From assembly GCA_029012445.1 (NCBI GenBank), contig JAQXMC010000003.1, forward strand, positions 43,859 to 107,858: DNA of 64,000 nt, written 5' to 3'. The notes beneath the pieces were generated by a model. The model worked only from the letters and a program-made list of their open reading frames with translations. It did not search any database and was not told the DNA's origin. Origin of the DNA: Oscillospiraceae bacterium. GTDB lineage: Bacteria; Bacillota; Clostridia; Oscillospirales; Acutalibacteraceae. Shown here one piece after another: positions 52,310-61,683 of the stretch. Position numbers and translations under genes: made by a program. Every line of letters begins with the position of its first letter. Positions within the stretch are counted from its first letter, which is position 1.

Positions 52310-52930
52310 TTACAGCTTAGAATATCTTTCGGAAATTATTTCACAGCGGTATTTTCCGTTGCCTGCGTCCGTCAGTTTTTTTGAAAACGCTTCAACATTT
52401 TCCTTAGGGATAATAAAAGACACCTCAACACTGTCAGTGAATTGTGTGTTTTCCACCGCGCCGCCGCATTCGGGTATAAGAGAATTCAGCCTTCCGTAAA
52501 AGTTATAATCAGTCCTGACAATGACTTCACAGCAAAGTGACATGGTTATGATATTCGCTGCGGTAACGGCAATTTTCGCCGAATGTGAATAGGCGCGAAC
52601 AAGTCCGCCCGTACCTAAAAGCACGCCGCCGAAATATCTCGTGACAACGACCGCAACATCCGTCAGTCCCTCCTTGATCAGGACATCGAGAACAGGTATG
52701 CCGGCAGTTCCCTGCGGCTCTCCGTCATCGCTGTAACGGCGGATCTGGCCATCCCTTAAAACATAGGCATAGACATTGTGCGTAGCGTCCCAGTGATTTG
52801 ATTTTATTTCGTTGATAAAGGCGACCGCTTCTTCGTTTGTTTTGACAGGTCTTGCGTATCCTATAAAGCGCGAGCGTTTTTCAACAAAGCTGTCGTCAGC
52901 CGAAAACTCAACGGTTTTGTATTCGTTCAT
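52310..52930 (-). CDS. yigZ: YigZ/IMPACT family protein
   Basis: The product is 206 aa from ATG 52930 (CGGAGAG upstream). The N-terminal IMPACT domain is clear (SRFIGYARPVKTNEEAVAF, DDGEPQGTAGIPVLDVL, VAVVVTRYFGGVLLGTGGLV), followed by a C-terminal DUF1949-like alpha/beta domain. IMPACT proteins act in translation regulation in eukaryotes; the bacterial role is unclear. It lies behind the rpmE terminator with only 12 bp between, and no obvious separate promoter. Confidence 0.92.
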   Translation of the reverse strand: MNEYKTVEFSADDSFVEKRSRFIGYARPVKTNEEAVAFINEIKSNHWDATHNVYAYVLRDGQIRRYSDDGEPQGTAGIPVLDVLIKEGLTDVAVVVTRYFGGVLLGTGGLVRAYSHSAKIAVTAANIITMSLCCEVIVRTDYNFYGRLNSLIPECGGAVENTQFTDSVEVSFIIPKENVEAFSKKLTDAGNGKYRCEIISERYSKL

Positions 52931-52941
52931 ATTATCTCTCC

Positions 52942-52972
52942 GAAACAAAAACAAGGCGGTTTTCACCGCCTT
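52942..52972 (-). terminator. Intrinsic terminator of rpmE
   Basis: On the minus strand AAGGCGGT and ACCGCCTT (52972-52965, 52960-52953) close a GAAA tetraloop and are followed by GTTTTTGTTT. Confidence 0.88.
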
Positions 52973-52990
52973 ACTTTCTGTTGAATATAA

Positions 52991-53194
52991 TTATTTGCCG
53001 CGGTTGAAACGCTTGTTGAATCTGTCAACGCGTCCGCCGGCGTCAACGAACTTTTGCTTGCCAGTGAAGAACGGATGGCAGTTTGAGCAAATATCAACAC
53101 GCATATTTTCCTTTGTTGAACCTGTGACATACTCAGCTCCGCAAGCGCATCTTACGGTCGTCTGCGTATACTTGGGATGAAGTCCTTCTTTCAT
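52991..53194 (-). CDS. rpmE: Ribosomal protein bL31, zinc-binding form
   Basis: This 67-aa protein has four cysteines in the zinc-ribbon arrangement (C16, C18, C36, C39) and the family phrase [29 protein letters not shown]. It is the Cys-plus L31 used when zinc is plentiful. It has its own promoter and terminator, with AAAGAGGTG upstream of the ATG. Confidence 0.97.
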   Translation of the reverse strand: MKEGLHPKYTQTTVRCACGAEYVTGSTKENMRVDICSNCHPFFTGKQKFVDAGGRVDRFNKRFNRGK

Positions 53195-53246
53195 GTTATT
53201 GCACCTCTTTCATAAGCTTACATAATCTTTGTTATATAGCTTGAAA

Positions 53247-53275
53247 ATTATATCACAAGTAATTTGAATTTGCAA
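53247..53275 (-). promoter_or_regulatory. Extended -10 SigA promoter of rpmE
   Basis: On the minus strand, TTGCAA (53275-53270), 17 bp, TATAAT (53252-53247) with an upstream TGA. Confidence 0.8.
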
Positions 53276-53283
53276 GTGTTTTT

Positions 53284-56200
53284 TCAGAAAATATCTATTG
53301 TTTTTGCAAGCATAAAAGAATAAAGACAGGTTTCGCTGACTTCTAGCTCCGTTATCTGTTCAAGTGCGTACTTATACATTTCAAGCTGCTGTGAATATTT
53401 GTTTTTCAGTGTGTTTTCGTCCTGCACCCTGTCAGTCTTATAATCAACAACAACAAGCTTTCCGTTTTCTTCAAATGCGCAGTCGATCATACCCTGAATC
53501 ATAATATTCTCATTGAGCTCGCCTTTCAGCTCGGGATAAACTTTTTCGCCCGGGATATTCACAGTGAATTTCTTTTCGCGCATCACGCTCGGTGAACGCT
53601 TAATTCGCGAATAAAGCTCTGAGCGGAAAAATCTTTCAACTTCATCAGTTCTTATATTTTCGGCTTCTTCCCTAGTCAGTTTTCCGCAATCAACAAGCCT
53701 TTTTGCTTCTGATATTATATCATTCTCGGCTGACGGAAAATCCGCAAACTGCATAAATTTGTGAGTTGCCGTTCCTTTTTGAGAAGCGGTCAGCTTTCCG
53801 CCGGAAATGAAATCGGGTTTCGCCGTGGCGAAGTTTTCTCTGTCGATGAGACCGACATTGATCTGAGAAGCGGCTCTTTTAGTTGCTATTGACGCTAACG
53901 GAGCATATTTATATTTATATTTCACACGCTCGTCAATCAGCTTCTGAAGCTGCGGATCAATATTATTTTTATCAGCGATTTCCGTCACGGCGACATGATA
54001 GCTGCTGACTTTTTCGATAGTTTTAACTTCGAGTCTGAAATCGCTTTTCAGCGCATATTCTTCGCCGATCCCGACTCTTTTTCTAAGTTCAAAAGCGTCC
54101 GGGTGGCGAAGCGCCGCCTTGATAAGCCAATCGCCGTAGCAATTTTTTGTGAGAACGGAGAACTCCGGTATTTTTTTCGCATTCGGGTCAATATCAATTG
54201 CCGCATTATTTATCGCCGTTTCAGCGTTTCTGGCGCTTGTGACGACTGTCAGCTCCTCCTTTGCTCGCGTCATCGCGACATATAGAATCCGCATTTCCTC
54301 CGCTTTTGAATCAAGGCTCATCTGAAGCTTTGCGCTCATGTGTGACAGCGTTTCATATTCCGCCATCGTGCTTCTGTCGCGCCTGATAAGGCCTACGCCG
54401 TATTTCGGATTTATGATCATGCTCTTTTTTTCGTCTTCGGTATTAAATTGCTTATTCGCATTAGCCAATATGCAAACCGGAAATTCAAGTCCCTTTGATT
54501 TATGTATTGTCATTATTCTGACAACATCGGCGTTTTCACTTATCGGATTTGATGCGTCAAGCTCTTTGCCGTTGATAAACAGCTTATCAATAAATCTTAT
54601 AAAGCCCGAAAGTCCGATCATGCCCGATCTTTCATAAACTTCGGCATAATCTGTCAGAAGCATAAGGTTTGCCCGTCTGAGATCTCCGCCCTCCATAGCC
54701 TGAACTATCGCAAGATAAGATGTCTCGTCGAGTATGCGCCTGATAAGCTCGCCCGCCGTGCAAGTGCTTGAGATAAATCTCATCCTGCGGAAAAATCTCA
54801 AAAATCCGGCGACCTTTTCGTTTTCGCTTTCAGCCCTGAGCAAGCAGGCGTAAATACTCGATTTTCTGTCGTCAATTCTCAATTTAGCTGTTTCATCCGG
54901 TGTGAACGCAAATATCGGCGACATCAACACCGAAAGCAGCGGAACATCCTGATTCGGATTATCAATAACTCTCAGAAGAGACAGCATCACCGATATCTCG
55001 CTTGAAGAAAAGAAGTTTCCCTTGACCTCAGTGAAGCAAGGTATTCCCCAATTTCTTAATTCATCGGCAAAAGCGACGGCGCTGTCTGACTTAACGCTGC
55101 GCATCAGAATACAGATATCCTTGTAGCGTATCGGTCTTTGTTCGTTTCCCGATCCGATAAGTCTGCCTTCAGTGACCATTTTCTTTATCATATAGGCGAC
55201 ATGCCTTGCTTGACAGACAGTCGGACTGAGATCCCGGTTGCTCTCTGATGACATGTCTATTATGTGTAGACGGGCTTTAGGACTGTTTGTTTCAGGATAT
55301 TTTGCTCCGGCAACAAGAGCCTCGTTGTTATCATATTCAACTCCGCCCGTCTTTTTGTTCATTATCTGAGAGAAGACAAAGTTTATATATGATGTGACCT
55401 CTTTTCGGCTTCTGAAGTTTTTATCAAGAGTTATTTTTGCGGGATAATTTCCGTTTTCATATTTTTCGAGCGAATCTCGCAAATAGACAAAAATTTCCGG
55501 CATTGCGTTTCTGAAAGAATATATGCTCTGTTTAACATCGCCGACTCTGAACAGATTTGTTTCATCGTTTGATATGGCGTTGAAGAGAATATGCTGTTCT
55601 TCGTTCGTGTCCTGATATTCGTCTATCAGAATTTCGACATATCGTTTTGATATTTCGACCGCAAGAGGAGTTCTGACGATTTTTCCGTTTTCTTTTTTAA
55701 CTAGCAAGCTCAGCGCCATATGTGATATATCTGAAAAATCATATCCGTTCTTTTCTTTTTTCAGTCTCGAAAGCTCTTTGCCGAACAGCTTGACGCACTC
55801 CGTCAGCTTTTTGACAATCGGCTCGAAAAATTCGGTGTCATCAGCGTTCTCCTCTTTGCTCACACACATGTATTGCGGAATTTTTTCTGTAATTGTCGAC
55901 TTGATAAGGTCTCTTTTGTCGTTCAGAAGCTTTACCGTTAGGTCATCTTTGAGATCCTTCGGAAGTCTTTTTCTTGAAATAAAGTTTTTTTTGCCGAGAG
56001 ACAGTCTTGCTGCGTCCCATGCTCCGAAATTTAAAAGCTCAAGAAGATAATTCAGATATTTTTCGTCGCTGACGCAGGCGTCATGATATACACCGGAAAG
56101 TGTTTCGTCTTCAGAAATGATATCCTGCATTTCCCGATTCAGCTCAAGGCAATATCCGACCGCCTGAACGGCATAGTCGATGACAGCCCTGCCCCAGCAG

Positions 56201-56826
56201 CTGTCGCTTATCTCAAGCGACGGATCAAAGCCCTGCAAAACGCTGTCAAGCCACTCGTCAGGAAAGGCATAAGCTCTTGAATATCCGTAAAGCTTCTTGA
56301 CGCACTCGGCAAGTTCCGTGTCGTCGCGGCTTTTGAAAAGCAGCTCGACAAGGTCAATAAACGACTTGTCGCCTTTTTGATATTCGCTCTCCATAACAGC
56401 GTCGATTGCCTTGGCCTCAAGAAGGCTAAGCTCGCTGTCGTCAATTATCGTGAAGTCGGGCGAAATATCCAGAAGCCGGAAGTTCTCTTTGACAAGAGAG
56501 TTGCAAAAGCTGTCCATTGTGCATATTTCAGCGTCGGGAAGCAGCATTTCCTGTTCGCGAAGATAGGCGTTTTGCGGATCCAGGCGTATTTTTTCTTTGA
56601 AAGCGCTGTATATCCTCTCCCGCATTTCTTCAGCAGCAGCTTTGGTGAAAGTGACGACCAGCAGATTATCGGCCGGGCACCTATTGTTCTCATCGGTTAT
56701 TCTCTCAATAACGCGTTCGACAAGAACCGCCGTTTTGCCTGAGCCCGCCGCCGCGCTGACCAAAATACTGCCGTTTCGCGATGAGATCGCATCCTTTTGC
56801 TGTTCAGTCCAGTTTTTACTCATCAT
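53284..56826 (-). CDS. addA: AddAB helicase-nuclease subunit AddA
   Basis: This roughly 1180-aa UvrD-family helicase with a C-terminal nuclease begins WTEQQKDAISSRNGSILVSA, with Walker A AAAGSGKTAVLVERV. Later helicase motifs include LIDEYQDTNEEQ, VGDVKQSIYSFR and VVRIMTIHKSKGLEFPVC. The nuclease motif LVVVDYKTDRV lies near the C-terminus. With AddB it processes double-strand breaks up to Chi sites. GGGAGGTG precedes tandem ATGs at 56826 and 56823; either could be used. It overlaps the end of addB by 11 nt, showing coupling. Confidence 0.96.
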   Translation of the reverse strand: MMSKNWTEQQKDAISSRNGSILVSAAAGSGKTAVLVERVIERITDENNRCPADNLLVVTFTKAAAEEMRERIYSAFKEKIRLDPQNAYLREQEMLLPDAEICTMDSFCNSLVKENFRLLDISPDFTIIDDSELSLLEAKAIDAVMESEYQKGDKSFIDLVELLFKSRDDTELAECVKKLYGYSRAYAFPDEWLDSVLQGFDPSLEISDSCWGRAVIDYAVQAVGYCLELNREMQDIISEDETLSGVYHDACVSDEKYLNYLLELLNFGAWDAARLSLGKKNFISRKRLPKDLKDDLTVKLLNDKRDLIKSTITEKIPQYMCVSKEENADDTEFFEPIVKKLTECVKLFGKELSRLKKEKNGYDFSDISHMALSLLVKKENGKIVRTPLAVEISKRYVEILIDEYQDTNEEQHILFNAISNDETNLFRVGDVKQSIYSFRNAMPEIFVYLRDSLEKYENGNYPAKITLDKNFRSRKEVTSYINFVFSQIMNKKTGGVEYDNNEALVAGAKYPETNSPKARLHIIDMSSESNRDLSPTVCQARHVAYMIKKMVTEGRLIGSGNEQRPIRYKDICILMRSVKSDSAVAFADELRNWGIPCFTEVKGNFFSSSEISVMLSLLRVIDNPNQDVPLLSVLMSPIFAFTPDETAKLRIDDRKSSIYACLLRAESENEKVAGFLRFFRRMRFISSTCTAGELIRRILDETSYLAIVQAMEGGDLRRANLMLLTDYAEVYERSGMIGLSGFIRFIDKLFINGKELDASNPISENADVVRIMTIHKSKGLEFPVCILANANKQFNTEDEKKSMIINPKYGVGLIRRDRSTMAEYETLSHMSAKLQMSLDSKAEEMRILYVAMTRAKEELTVVTSARNAETAINNAAIDIDPNAKKIPEFSVLTKNCYGDWLIKAALRHPDAFELRKRVGIGEEYALKSDFRLEVKTIEKVSSYHVAVTEIADKNNIDPQLQKLIDERVKYKYKYAPLASIATKRAASQINVGLIDRENFATAKPDFISGGKLTASQKGTATHKFMQFADFPSAENDIISEAKRLVDCGKLTREEAENIRTDEVERFFRSELYSRIKRSPSVMREKKFTVNIPGEKVYPELKGELNENIMIQGMIDCAFEENGKLVVVDYKTDRVQDENTLKNKYSQQLEMYKYALEQITELEVSETCLYSFMLAKTIDIF

Positions 56827-59800
56827 TGTCACCTCCCGAAAGCTTTTCAAGGCACTTCGCATGAGTGTCAAATTTTATATATCTGTATTTTCCGTCAGGC
56901 TCATGGCAGCAAACGCTTTTATAGTCGCAGTAATCGCAGACTCCGTCGTGATCCTTGCCGTTGACAGGGCTTGCCGGTATTTTCCCGTTGTGAAGCTCCG
57001 TTGCCATGTCGGTGATTATCCGGTCAATTCGTTTGTTAAGTTCTTCAAGCTGTTTGAGACTAATAATGCTGCCGGTTGCCTTGCCGGTCTTTTCATCTAT
57101 GCCGGCCGGAATAAACATATTTTTTTCGCTTTCATCCATCGCTTTGACAACTCTCGTGTCATCAAGCACAAGGCCGTTCATCTTTCCGTTTTTAAGTATC
57201 TCAGCTTTGAGTTCGCCGTCGTCCAGACTTCGGTCAGCCTTGAACGGCGACATTCTCGCCGGAAGATATAACACACCTGCCGGAACAATATTGCCTCCGA
57301 AATGCTCTTTCCCGTTTTTTTCAACAGCAAAAAGATAAATCAGCATCTGCATATTCAGACCGTTTAAGACATCGCTTAGCTGCAGTTGCTTAATTCCCGT
57401 TTTGTAATCAACGACTCTGATATACTTTTTGTCGCCGCAGTCCATTTCGTCAACTCTGTCAATATATCCGAATATCTCGACCTTGCCCCCGTCCGGTAGT
57501 TCAACGGTGTAGGGCGAAACGGACTGATTTCTGCCGATTTCAAGCTCAAATTCACACGGCTTGAAGCTTGATGTCTTGAATTCCGCCGCTATTCTCTCGA
57601 GAATTGTGTCAAGAGTCATTGCAAGTCGGTTGAAATGATAGACAAATCTCTTGTTTTTGTTATCAAGTCCGCCCATATTTTCTTCGGCATAAGCTCTTAA
57701 TGCGTCGGTCACATCTTTGTTTCTCTGTACGCGGTCGGTGTTTTCTATGCCTATGTCTTTATACTTCTTTATGAGCTGTTCCAAAACATAGTGAACGATA
57801 ATACCGCTCTGAGCCGGATCGAGCCTCGCTGTTTTTCTCGGACGCGCCGCCATTCCGTATCGGCAAAAATATTGAAAAGGACAGGTTTCATAGGTTTCTA
57901 TCCTTGAAGCTGATAAATACATATTGCTGCCGAAAAGCTTAGTTGAAACGGCTTTATCCTCAAACTCAAAATCTGAGTCCGCGCATACTCGCCTGAGAGC
58001 CGCAATCTTGTCGGCGTACCCGGGAAAATTATTAAAATAATGAAACAGATTTTTTCCGTAGTAGCCGTTATCTCTTATATTTGACGCCAGAAGCTCGAAA
58101 GTCGCCCTTTCGCCCTCGATCCTGTCTTCGAACGGTACGGCGTCATAGAAAATATTTTTAGCGTTCGGCAATATTGCCCTGACCATAGTCACAAGCTCGC
58201 TCGGCGATTTCTTCTCTCCCTTATTTGTCGAAAGCGAATAGGTCAGATATACTCTTTCGCTTGCGCAGCAAACCGCATCATATGCTATAAAGCGCTCCTC
58301 GACGCTCTTATATTTGTTGATATCAAAAAGCTCAAGCCCCGCCGATAGAAGAGCGGTCCTGTCCCTGTCGCTGATAAGTCCGCCGTTTGAATTTGCGGCC
58401 GGGAAAACTCCGGAATTAGCTCCGAGAACAAAAACTACCTTGACTCCTCTGGCTCTTATTCTGTCGGCTGAACCGACAATGACCTCATCTATACCGTTTG
58501 GAATACTGCCGAGAGTTTTAACCGAAAGAGAGAGATCAAAAAGCTCAGCGTATTTTTTAATGTTAAGATAGCGGCCTTTAAGAGCGAGCGCCGTTTCATT
58601 GAGCGTTTCCATGAGCATATCCCATATCTGTTCCTGTTCAAGAGCGAGCGCCGTTTCACCGTCCTCCTCAAGCTGAATTGCAAGATTTTTCAGCGCTTTA
58701 TCCGCTTCACCGGTGATAAGAAAATTATATATGGCTTTCGTCATTTCAAAGCCGTCTTTTTCCGTCATGGCGGCCTTTAACTCAACGAGAGGCGACACAA
58801 TTGCTTCCCTTATCCCGTTAAGCCGGCTTAAAGCCGTGTCGATTTCGCTCTGCTGCGATTTGTCAAAGCCGAAGGGACTGAAGGTGAATTCTTTTTTCCA
58901 GTCTGAATAATCAAGCTGCCAAAGATAGACATAGTTTTCAAGTTCCGATATTTCGTCAACAGAAAGCTTAGTCAGGCCAGTTTTCAGAAGACGCATCACG
59001 CTTTCGGTATTTATTCCGTCAGAGCATATTTTCAGCGCATTCCGGATATAAAGTATCAGCGGCTGATTTGATATCGGCTGGCGCGCGTCCTCAAACATCG
59101 GTATTTCATATTTTCTGAAGGCGTAGCGAAGATTGCTTTCGTATTTCTCCGGATCACGGAAAATGACTGCAATATCCCGACACCTGTAACCGAGTCTCAT
59201 AAGCTGCCGTATTGTTCTTGAAGTATATGCACATTCGTCCTCAATATTGTTGGCGCAATATATGCTGACGCTGTCCGAATTGCCGTCAAACACGCTGAAA
59301 TCGTTTTTATATAAATTTTCGTCGAGAGCGTAAAGCGCATCTGAAGCGTACCTTTTAAAGCCGGTGATTTCTTCAGTCAGAATAACGGGCTTTGCGATGG
59401 ATATTCCGTTCTTTGAAGCAATATTTCTGAGCTTTCCGGCCGTTCTTCTGGTGAAAGCGAAAACATCGTTCTGATTCTGCGAATAATTCAACCCGTCGGC
59501 GCAAAGCGTAACATAAACATCGCTTGCCTGCTTCATAATCTGTTCAATTATTTTGAGTATCTGACCGTTGAAGCTTGTGAAGCCGTCAAGTGCGACGGTC
59601 TTTCCCTCAAACCATCGGTTTTCATTTAATGCGCAGCAGAGTTTTTCGAGAATGTCGCCCGTGTCAAGGTAGCTGTTTTCAATGAGAGCGTCATAAGTAC
59701 CGCAGATAAGCATAAGCTCACGCATTTTTTCTTTCAGCTGGCCCTCTTGAAGAGAATCAACCGCCTTTTCAAGCTCCTCACGGCTGTTTGCGGACTGCTT

Positions 59801-60181
59801 TAATTCATCGACAACCAAAAGCATACTTTTAATAAATGCCGGATTAGATATATGTTTTTTATAGAACACAATTTTTTCTTCAAGCGACGACAGGGCAACA
59901 GACATATAGAGAAGTCTCCCCTGTTCCGAAATAATATCGTTGTGCCTGATACCGTATTCAGAGAACACATATTCCGCAAGGCGGGTGAAGCTCAGAACCT
60001 CGATCTTATTTGAACGCACCGCCCCTATTGTGTTCAGAATACCTTTATCAGTTTCAAATGTGAACTGCTCCGGAACTATCAGAACAGCGCTCTGACAGCC
60101 GGAGTCGATAATCTCGCCGAGTTTTCTGTGCAGATATTCGGTTTTTCCGCAGGCTGTCCTGCCCAGAATAAAATGAAGCAT
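56816..60181 (-). CDS. addB: AddAB helicase-nuclease subunit AddB
   Basis: This 1121-aa protein begins with LHFILGRTACGKTEYLHRKL, a Walker A-like loop, and ends with a nuclease domain (RVVDYKTGIKQLQLSDV). The Fe-S cluster cysteines typical of AddB are visible: one in YETCPFQYFCRYG and a group at the C-terminus, CDYCDYKSVCC. The central part is an inactivated helicase fold, as in the family. AAGGAGAAAACC precedes the ATG. It is the first gene of addBA. Confidence 0.96.
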   Translation of the reverse strand: MLHFILGRTACGKTEYLHRKLGEIIDSGCQSAVLIVPEQFTFETDKGILNTIGAVRSNKIEVLSFTRLAEYVFSEYGIRHNDIISEQGRLLYMSVALSSLEEKIVFYKKHISNPAFIKSMLLVVDELKQSANSREELEKAVDSLQEGQLKEKMRELMLICGTYDALIENSYLDTGDILEKLCCALNENRWFEGKTVALDGFTSFNGQILKIIEQIMKQASDVYVTLCADGLNYSQNQNDVFAFTRRTAGKLRNIASKNGISIAKPVILTEEITGFKRYASDALYALDENLYKNDFSVFDGNSDSVSIYCANNIEDECAYTSRTIRQLMRLGYRCRDIAVIFRDPEKYESNLRYAFRKYEIPMFEDARQPISNQPLILYIRNALKICSDGINTESVMRLLKTGLTKLSVDEISELENYVYLWQLDYSDWKKEFTFSPFGFDKSQQSEIDTALSRLNGIREAIVSPLVELKAAMTEKDGFEMTKAIYNFLITGEADKALKNLAIQLEEDGETALALEQEQIWDMLMETLNETALALKGRYLNIKKYAELFDLSLSVKTLGSIPNGIDEVIVGSADRIRARGVKVVFVLGANSGVFPAANSNGGLISDRDRTALLSAGLELFDINKYKSVEERFIAYDAVCCASERVYLTYSLSTNKGEKKSPSELVTMVRAILPNAKNIFYDAVPFEDRIEGERATFELLASNIRDNGYYGKNLFHYFNNFPGYADKIAALRRVCADSDFEFEDKAVSTKLFGSNMYLSASRIETYETCPFQYFCRYGMAARPRKTARLDPAQSGIIVHYVLEQLIKKYKDIGIENTDRVQRNKDVTDALRAYAEENMGGLDNKNKRFVYHFNRLAMTLDTILERIAAEFKTSSFKPCEFELEIGRNQSVSPYTVELPDGGKVEIFGYIDRVDEMDCGDKKYIRVVDYKTGIKQLQLSDVLNGLNMQMLIYLFAVEKNGKEHFGGNIVPAGVLYLPARMSPFKADRSLDDGELKAEILKNGKMNGLVLDDTRVVKAMDESEKNMFIPAGIDEKTGKATGSIISLKQLEELNKRIDRIITDMATELHNGKIPASPVNGKDHDGVCDYCDYKSVCCHEPDGKYRYIKFDTHAKCLEKLSGGDNDE

Positions 60182-60293
60182 GGTTTTCTCCTTATAAAAT
60201 TTTTATTACTTATTGTAACATATTTACACAATTTTGCATATACTTTTATAGCAATTTCCCGTGTTTCTTTAAAAGTCGGAAAGGAGTGATTGT

Positions 60294-60590
60294 ATGCGCT
60301 GCTGCATAACCGATCTCAGAAATAAAAAGGTTATTAACGCCAAAAACGGATGCGTTCTCGGCAATGTCTGCGATGTTGAGATCGACACCTGCACCGGAAA
60401 GGTCGTTGCAATTGTAATATTCGGCAAGCTTCGTTGTTTCGGTCTCATGGGCAGAGACGATGACATAAAAATAGCGTGGGAAGATATCAGCGTTATTGGT
60501 GACGAGACGATTCTTGTTTGCGTCGACAACATTGATAAGCCTCACATAAAGCCGCCGAAAAAAAGTCCGTTTGAAGGGCTGTTCAGATGA
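60294..60590 (+). CDS. YlmC/YmxH family PRC-barrel sporulation protein
   Basis: This 98-aa PRC-barrel-like protein begins MRCCITDLRNKKVINAKNGCVLG, then DVEIDTCTGKVVAIVI and WEDISVIGDETILV. This matches the YlmC/YmxH family seen in spore formers, which has no firm function. Unlike the proteins I recall, it has six cysteines, several replacing otherwise small residues. AAGGAGTG lies 6 nt before the ATG. A GC-rich inverted repeat just after the stop (about 60597-60621) may act as terminator. Confidence 0.82.
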   Translation: MRCCITDLRNKKVINAKNGCVLGNVCDVEIDTCTGKVVAIVIFGKLRCFGLMGRDDDIKIAWEDISVIGDETILVCVDNIDKPHIKPPKKSPFEGLFR

Positions 60591-60682
60591 AAAATGCGGC
60601 CGCGCAAGTCACGCCGCCGTTTCGGTATTTTCTTTTTCATAGAACACATCAGAAAACATAATTTACATGTCACGCCGGACAG

Positions 60683-60720
60683 CAAAAATAAAAGCGATCG
60701 TTTTTGAAGCGACCGCTTTT
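60683..60720 (-). terminator. Intrinsic terminator of the rubredoxin operon
   Basis: On the minus strand a stem of about 10 bp (60720-60710 with 60700-60690, one mismatch) is followed by TATTTTTG. Confidence 0.8.
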
Positions 60721-60726
60721 AAATTT

Positions 60727-60882
60727 TTATTCGGCAGCAAAAGAATCTTTGCCAAGACCGCATACCGGGCATACCCAATCCTCCGGAACATCCTCCCATG
60801 CTGTGCCGGGAGCGACTCCGTTATCGGGATCGCCGAGTTCGGGATCATATACATAGCCGCAGGGGCATACATATTTTTCCAT
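60727..60882 (-). CDS. Rubredoxin with a shortened first metal knuckle
   Basis: The 51-aa product runs from ATG 60882 to TAA 60727, with AGAAGGAGGAG upstream. The body is canonical rubredoxin ([20 protein letters not shown], then [19 protein letters not shown]). The first iron knuckle reads YVCPCGY, that is C-x-C-G, not the usual C-x-x-C-G; the second is normal. It donates electrons to rubrerythrin-type peroxidases in anaerobes, and here it is the last gene of that operon. One lost residue may alter the iron site. Confidence 0.93.
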   Translation of the reverse strand: MEKYVCPCGYVYDPELGDPDNGVAPGTAWEDVPEDWVCPVCGLGKDSFAAE

Positions 60883-60900
60883 GGTGTTCTCCTCCTTCTG

Positions 60901-61095
60901 TTATTTGCTCATTATCTGCGAAATAGCGTCCATGATCTTGTCATGACAGCCGCCGCAGCCTTCTGAGCAGTGTGTTATAGCCTGAACCTCATCAAAGGTC
61001 TTTTCAAGATCTTCAAAGGTCTTTGATTGATGCACTGCATCATCAACATCGAAATATGTCACCTTTTTGCATTTGCAAATCGTGTAATTTTCCAC
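60901..61095 (-). CDS. BFD-like [2Fe-2S] protein
   Basis: This 64-aa protein has the bacterioferritin-associated ferredoxin-like arrangement: CKCKKVTYFDVDDAV at the N-terminus and HCSEGCGGCHDKIMDAI in the second half, giving C8, C10, C47 and C50 as likely cluster ligands with C43 extra. Translation starts at GTG 61095 behind GGAGGT. It sits between reverse rubrerythrin and rubredoxin, so it probably shuttles electrons in peroxide/oxygen defence or helps release iron. Confidence 0.88.
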   Translation of the reverse strand: MENYTICKCKKVTYFDVDDAVHQSKTFEDLEKTFDEVQAITHCSEGCGGCHDKIMDAISQIMSK

Positions 61096-61118
61096 GCTTT
61101 TACCTCCAAAAAGCTTCG

Positions 61119-61141
61119 GGGGGAGATTCGCGTCTCCCCCA
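61119..61141 (-). terminator. GC-rich hairpin between rubrerythrin and BFD genes
   Basis: GGGGGAGA and TCTCCCCC arms close a 6-nt loop; only a short interrupted T run follows on the minus strand. It may be a partial terminator or RNA-stability element that sets the expression ratio. Confidence 0.55.
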
Positions 61142-61149
61142 AAGGTTTC

Positions 61150-61680
61150 TTAGCCGAAATATCTCTTAAGGAGGCCTTCAAATGCCTTTCCGTGGCGAGC
61201 TTCGTCTCTTGCCATTTCGTGAACGGTGTCATGAATAGCGTCAAGTCCCTGCTCCTTTGCCTTTTTAGCAAGCTCGAACTTGCCGAGCGTTGCGCCGTTT
61301 TCAGCTGCAACTCTCATTTCAAGGTTCTTTTTGGTGCTGTCGGTGATTACTTCGCCGAGAAGCTCCGCAAATTTTGCAGCATGCTCAGCCTCTTCATAGG
61401 CTGCCTTTTCCCAGTAAAGACCTATTTCCGGATATCCCTCTCTGTGGGCTACTCTTGCCATTGCAAGATACATTCCGACTTCCGAGCACTCGCCGTTGAA
61501 GTTCTCTCTGAGTCCCTGAACGATTTCGGGATCGACATCTTTTGCAACGCCGACGACGTGCTCAGCTGCCCATGTTCTTTCGGCCGACTCTCTGACCTTC
61601 ATCTGAGCGCCGCAGATCGGGCACTTCTCGATAGGCTCGTCGCTTTCATAGCCGCATACGGGACAATAATACTTTTTCAT
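61150..61680 (-). CDS. Reverse rubrerythrin
   Basis: The 176-aa protein has an N-terminal rubredoxin-like domain ([21 protein letters not shown]) followed by a four-helix di-iron domain with [51 protein letters not shown] and [15 protein letters not shown]. The domain order is opposite to classical rubrerythrin, as in the clostridial oxygen-induced enzymes that reduce H2O2 and O2. It starts 3 nt after the Fur-family gene. Confidence 0.95.
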   Translation of the reverse strand: MKKYYCPVCGYESDEPIEKCPICGAQMKVRESAERTWAAEHVVGVAKDVDPEIVQGLRENFNGECSEVGMYLAMARVAHREGYPEIGLYWEKAAYEEAEHAAKFAELLGEVITDSTKKNLEMRVAAENGATLGKFELAKKAKEQGLDAIHDTVHEMARDEARHGKAFEGLLKRYFG

Positions 61681-61683
61681 GTT

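Noticed and set aside
56597..57271. Open frame of 224 codons on the plus strand across addA/addB
   Set aside because: It is a shadow of the two nuclease genes, spans their junction and has no start signal.
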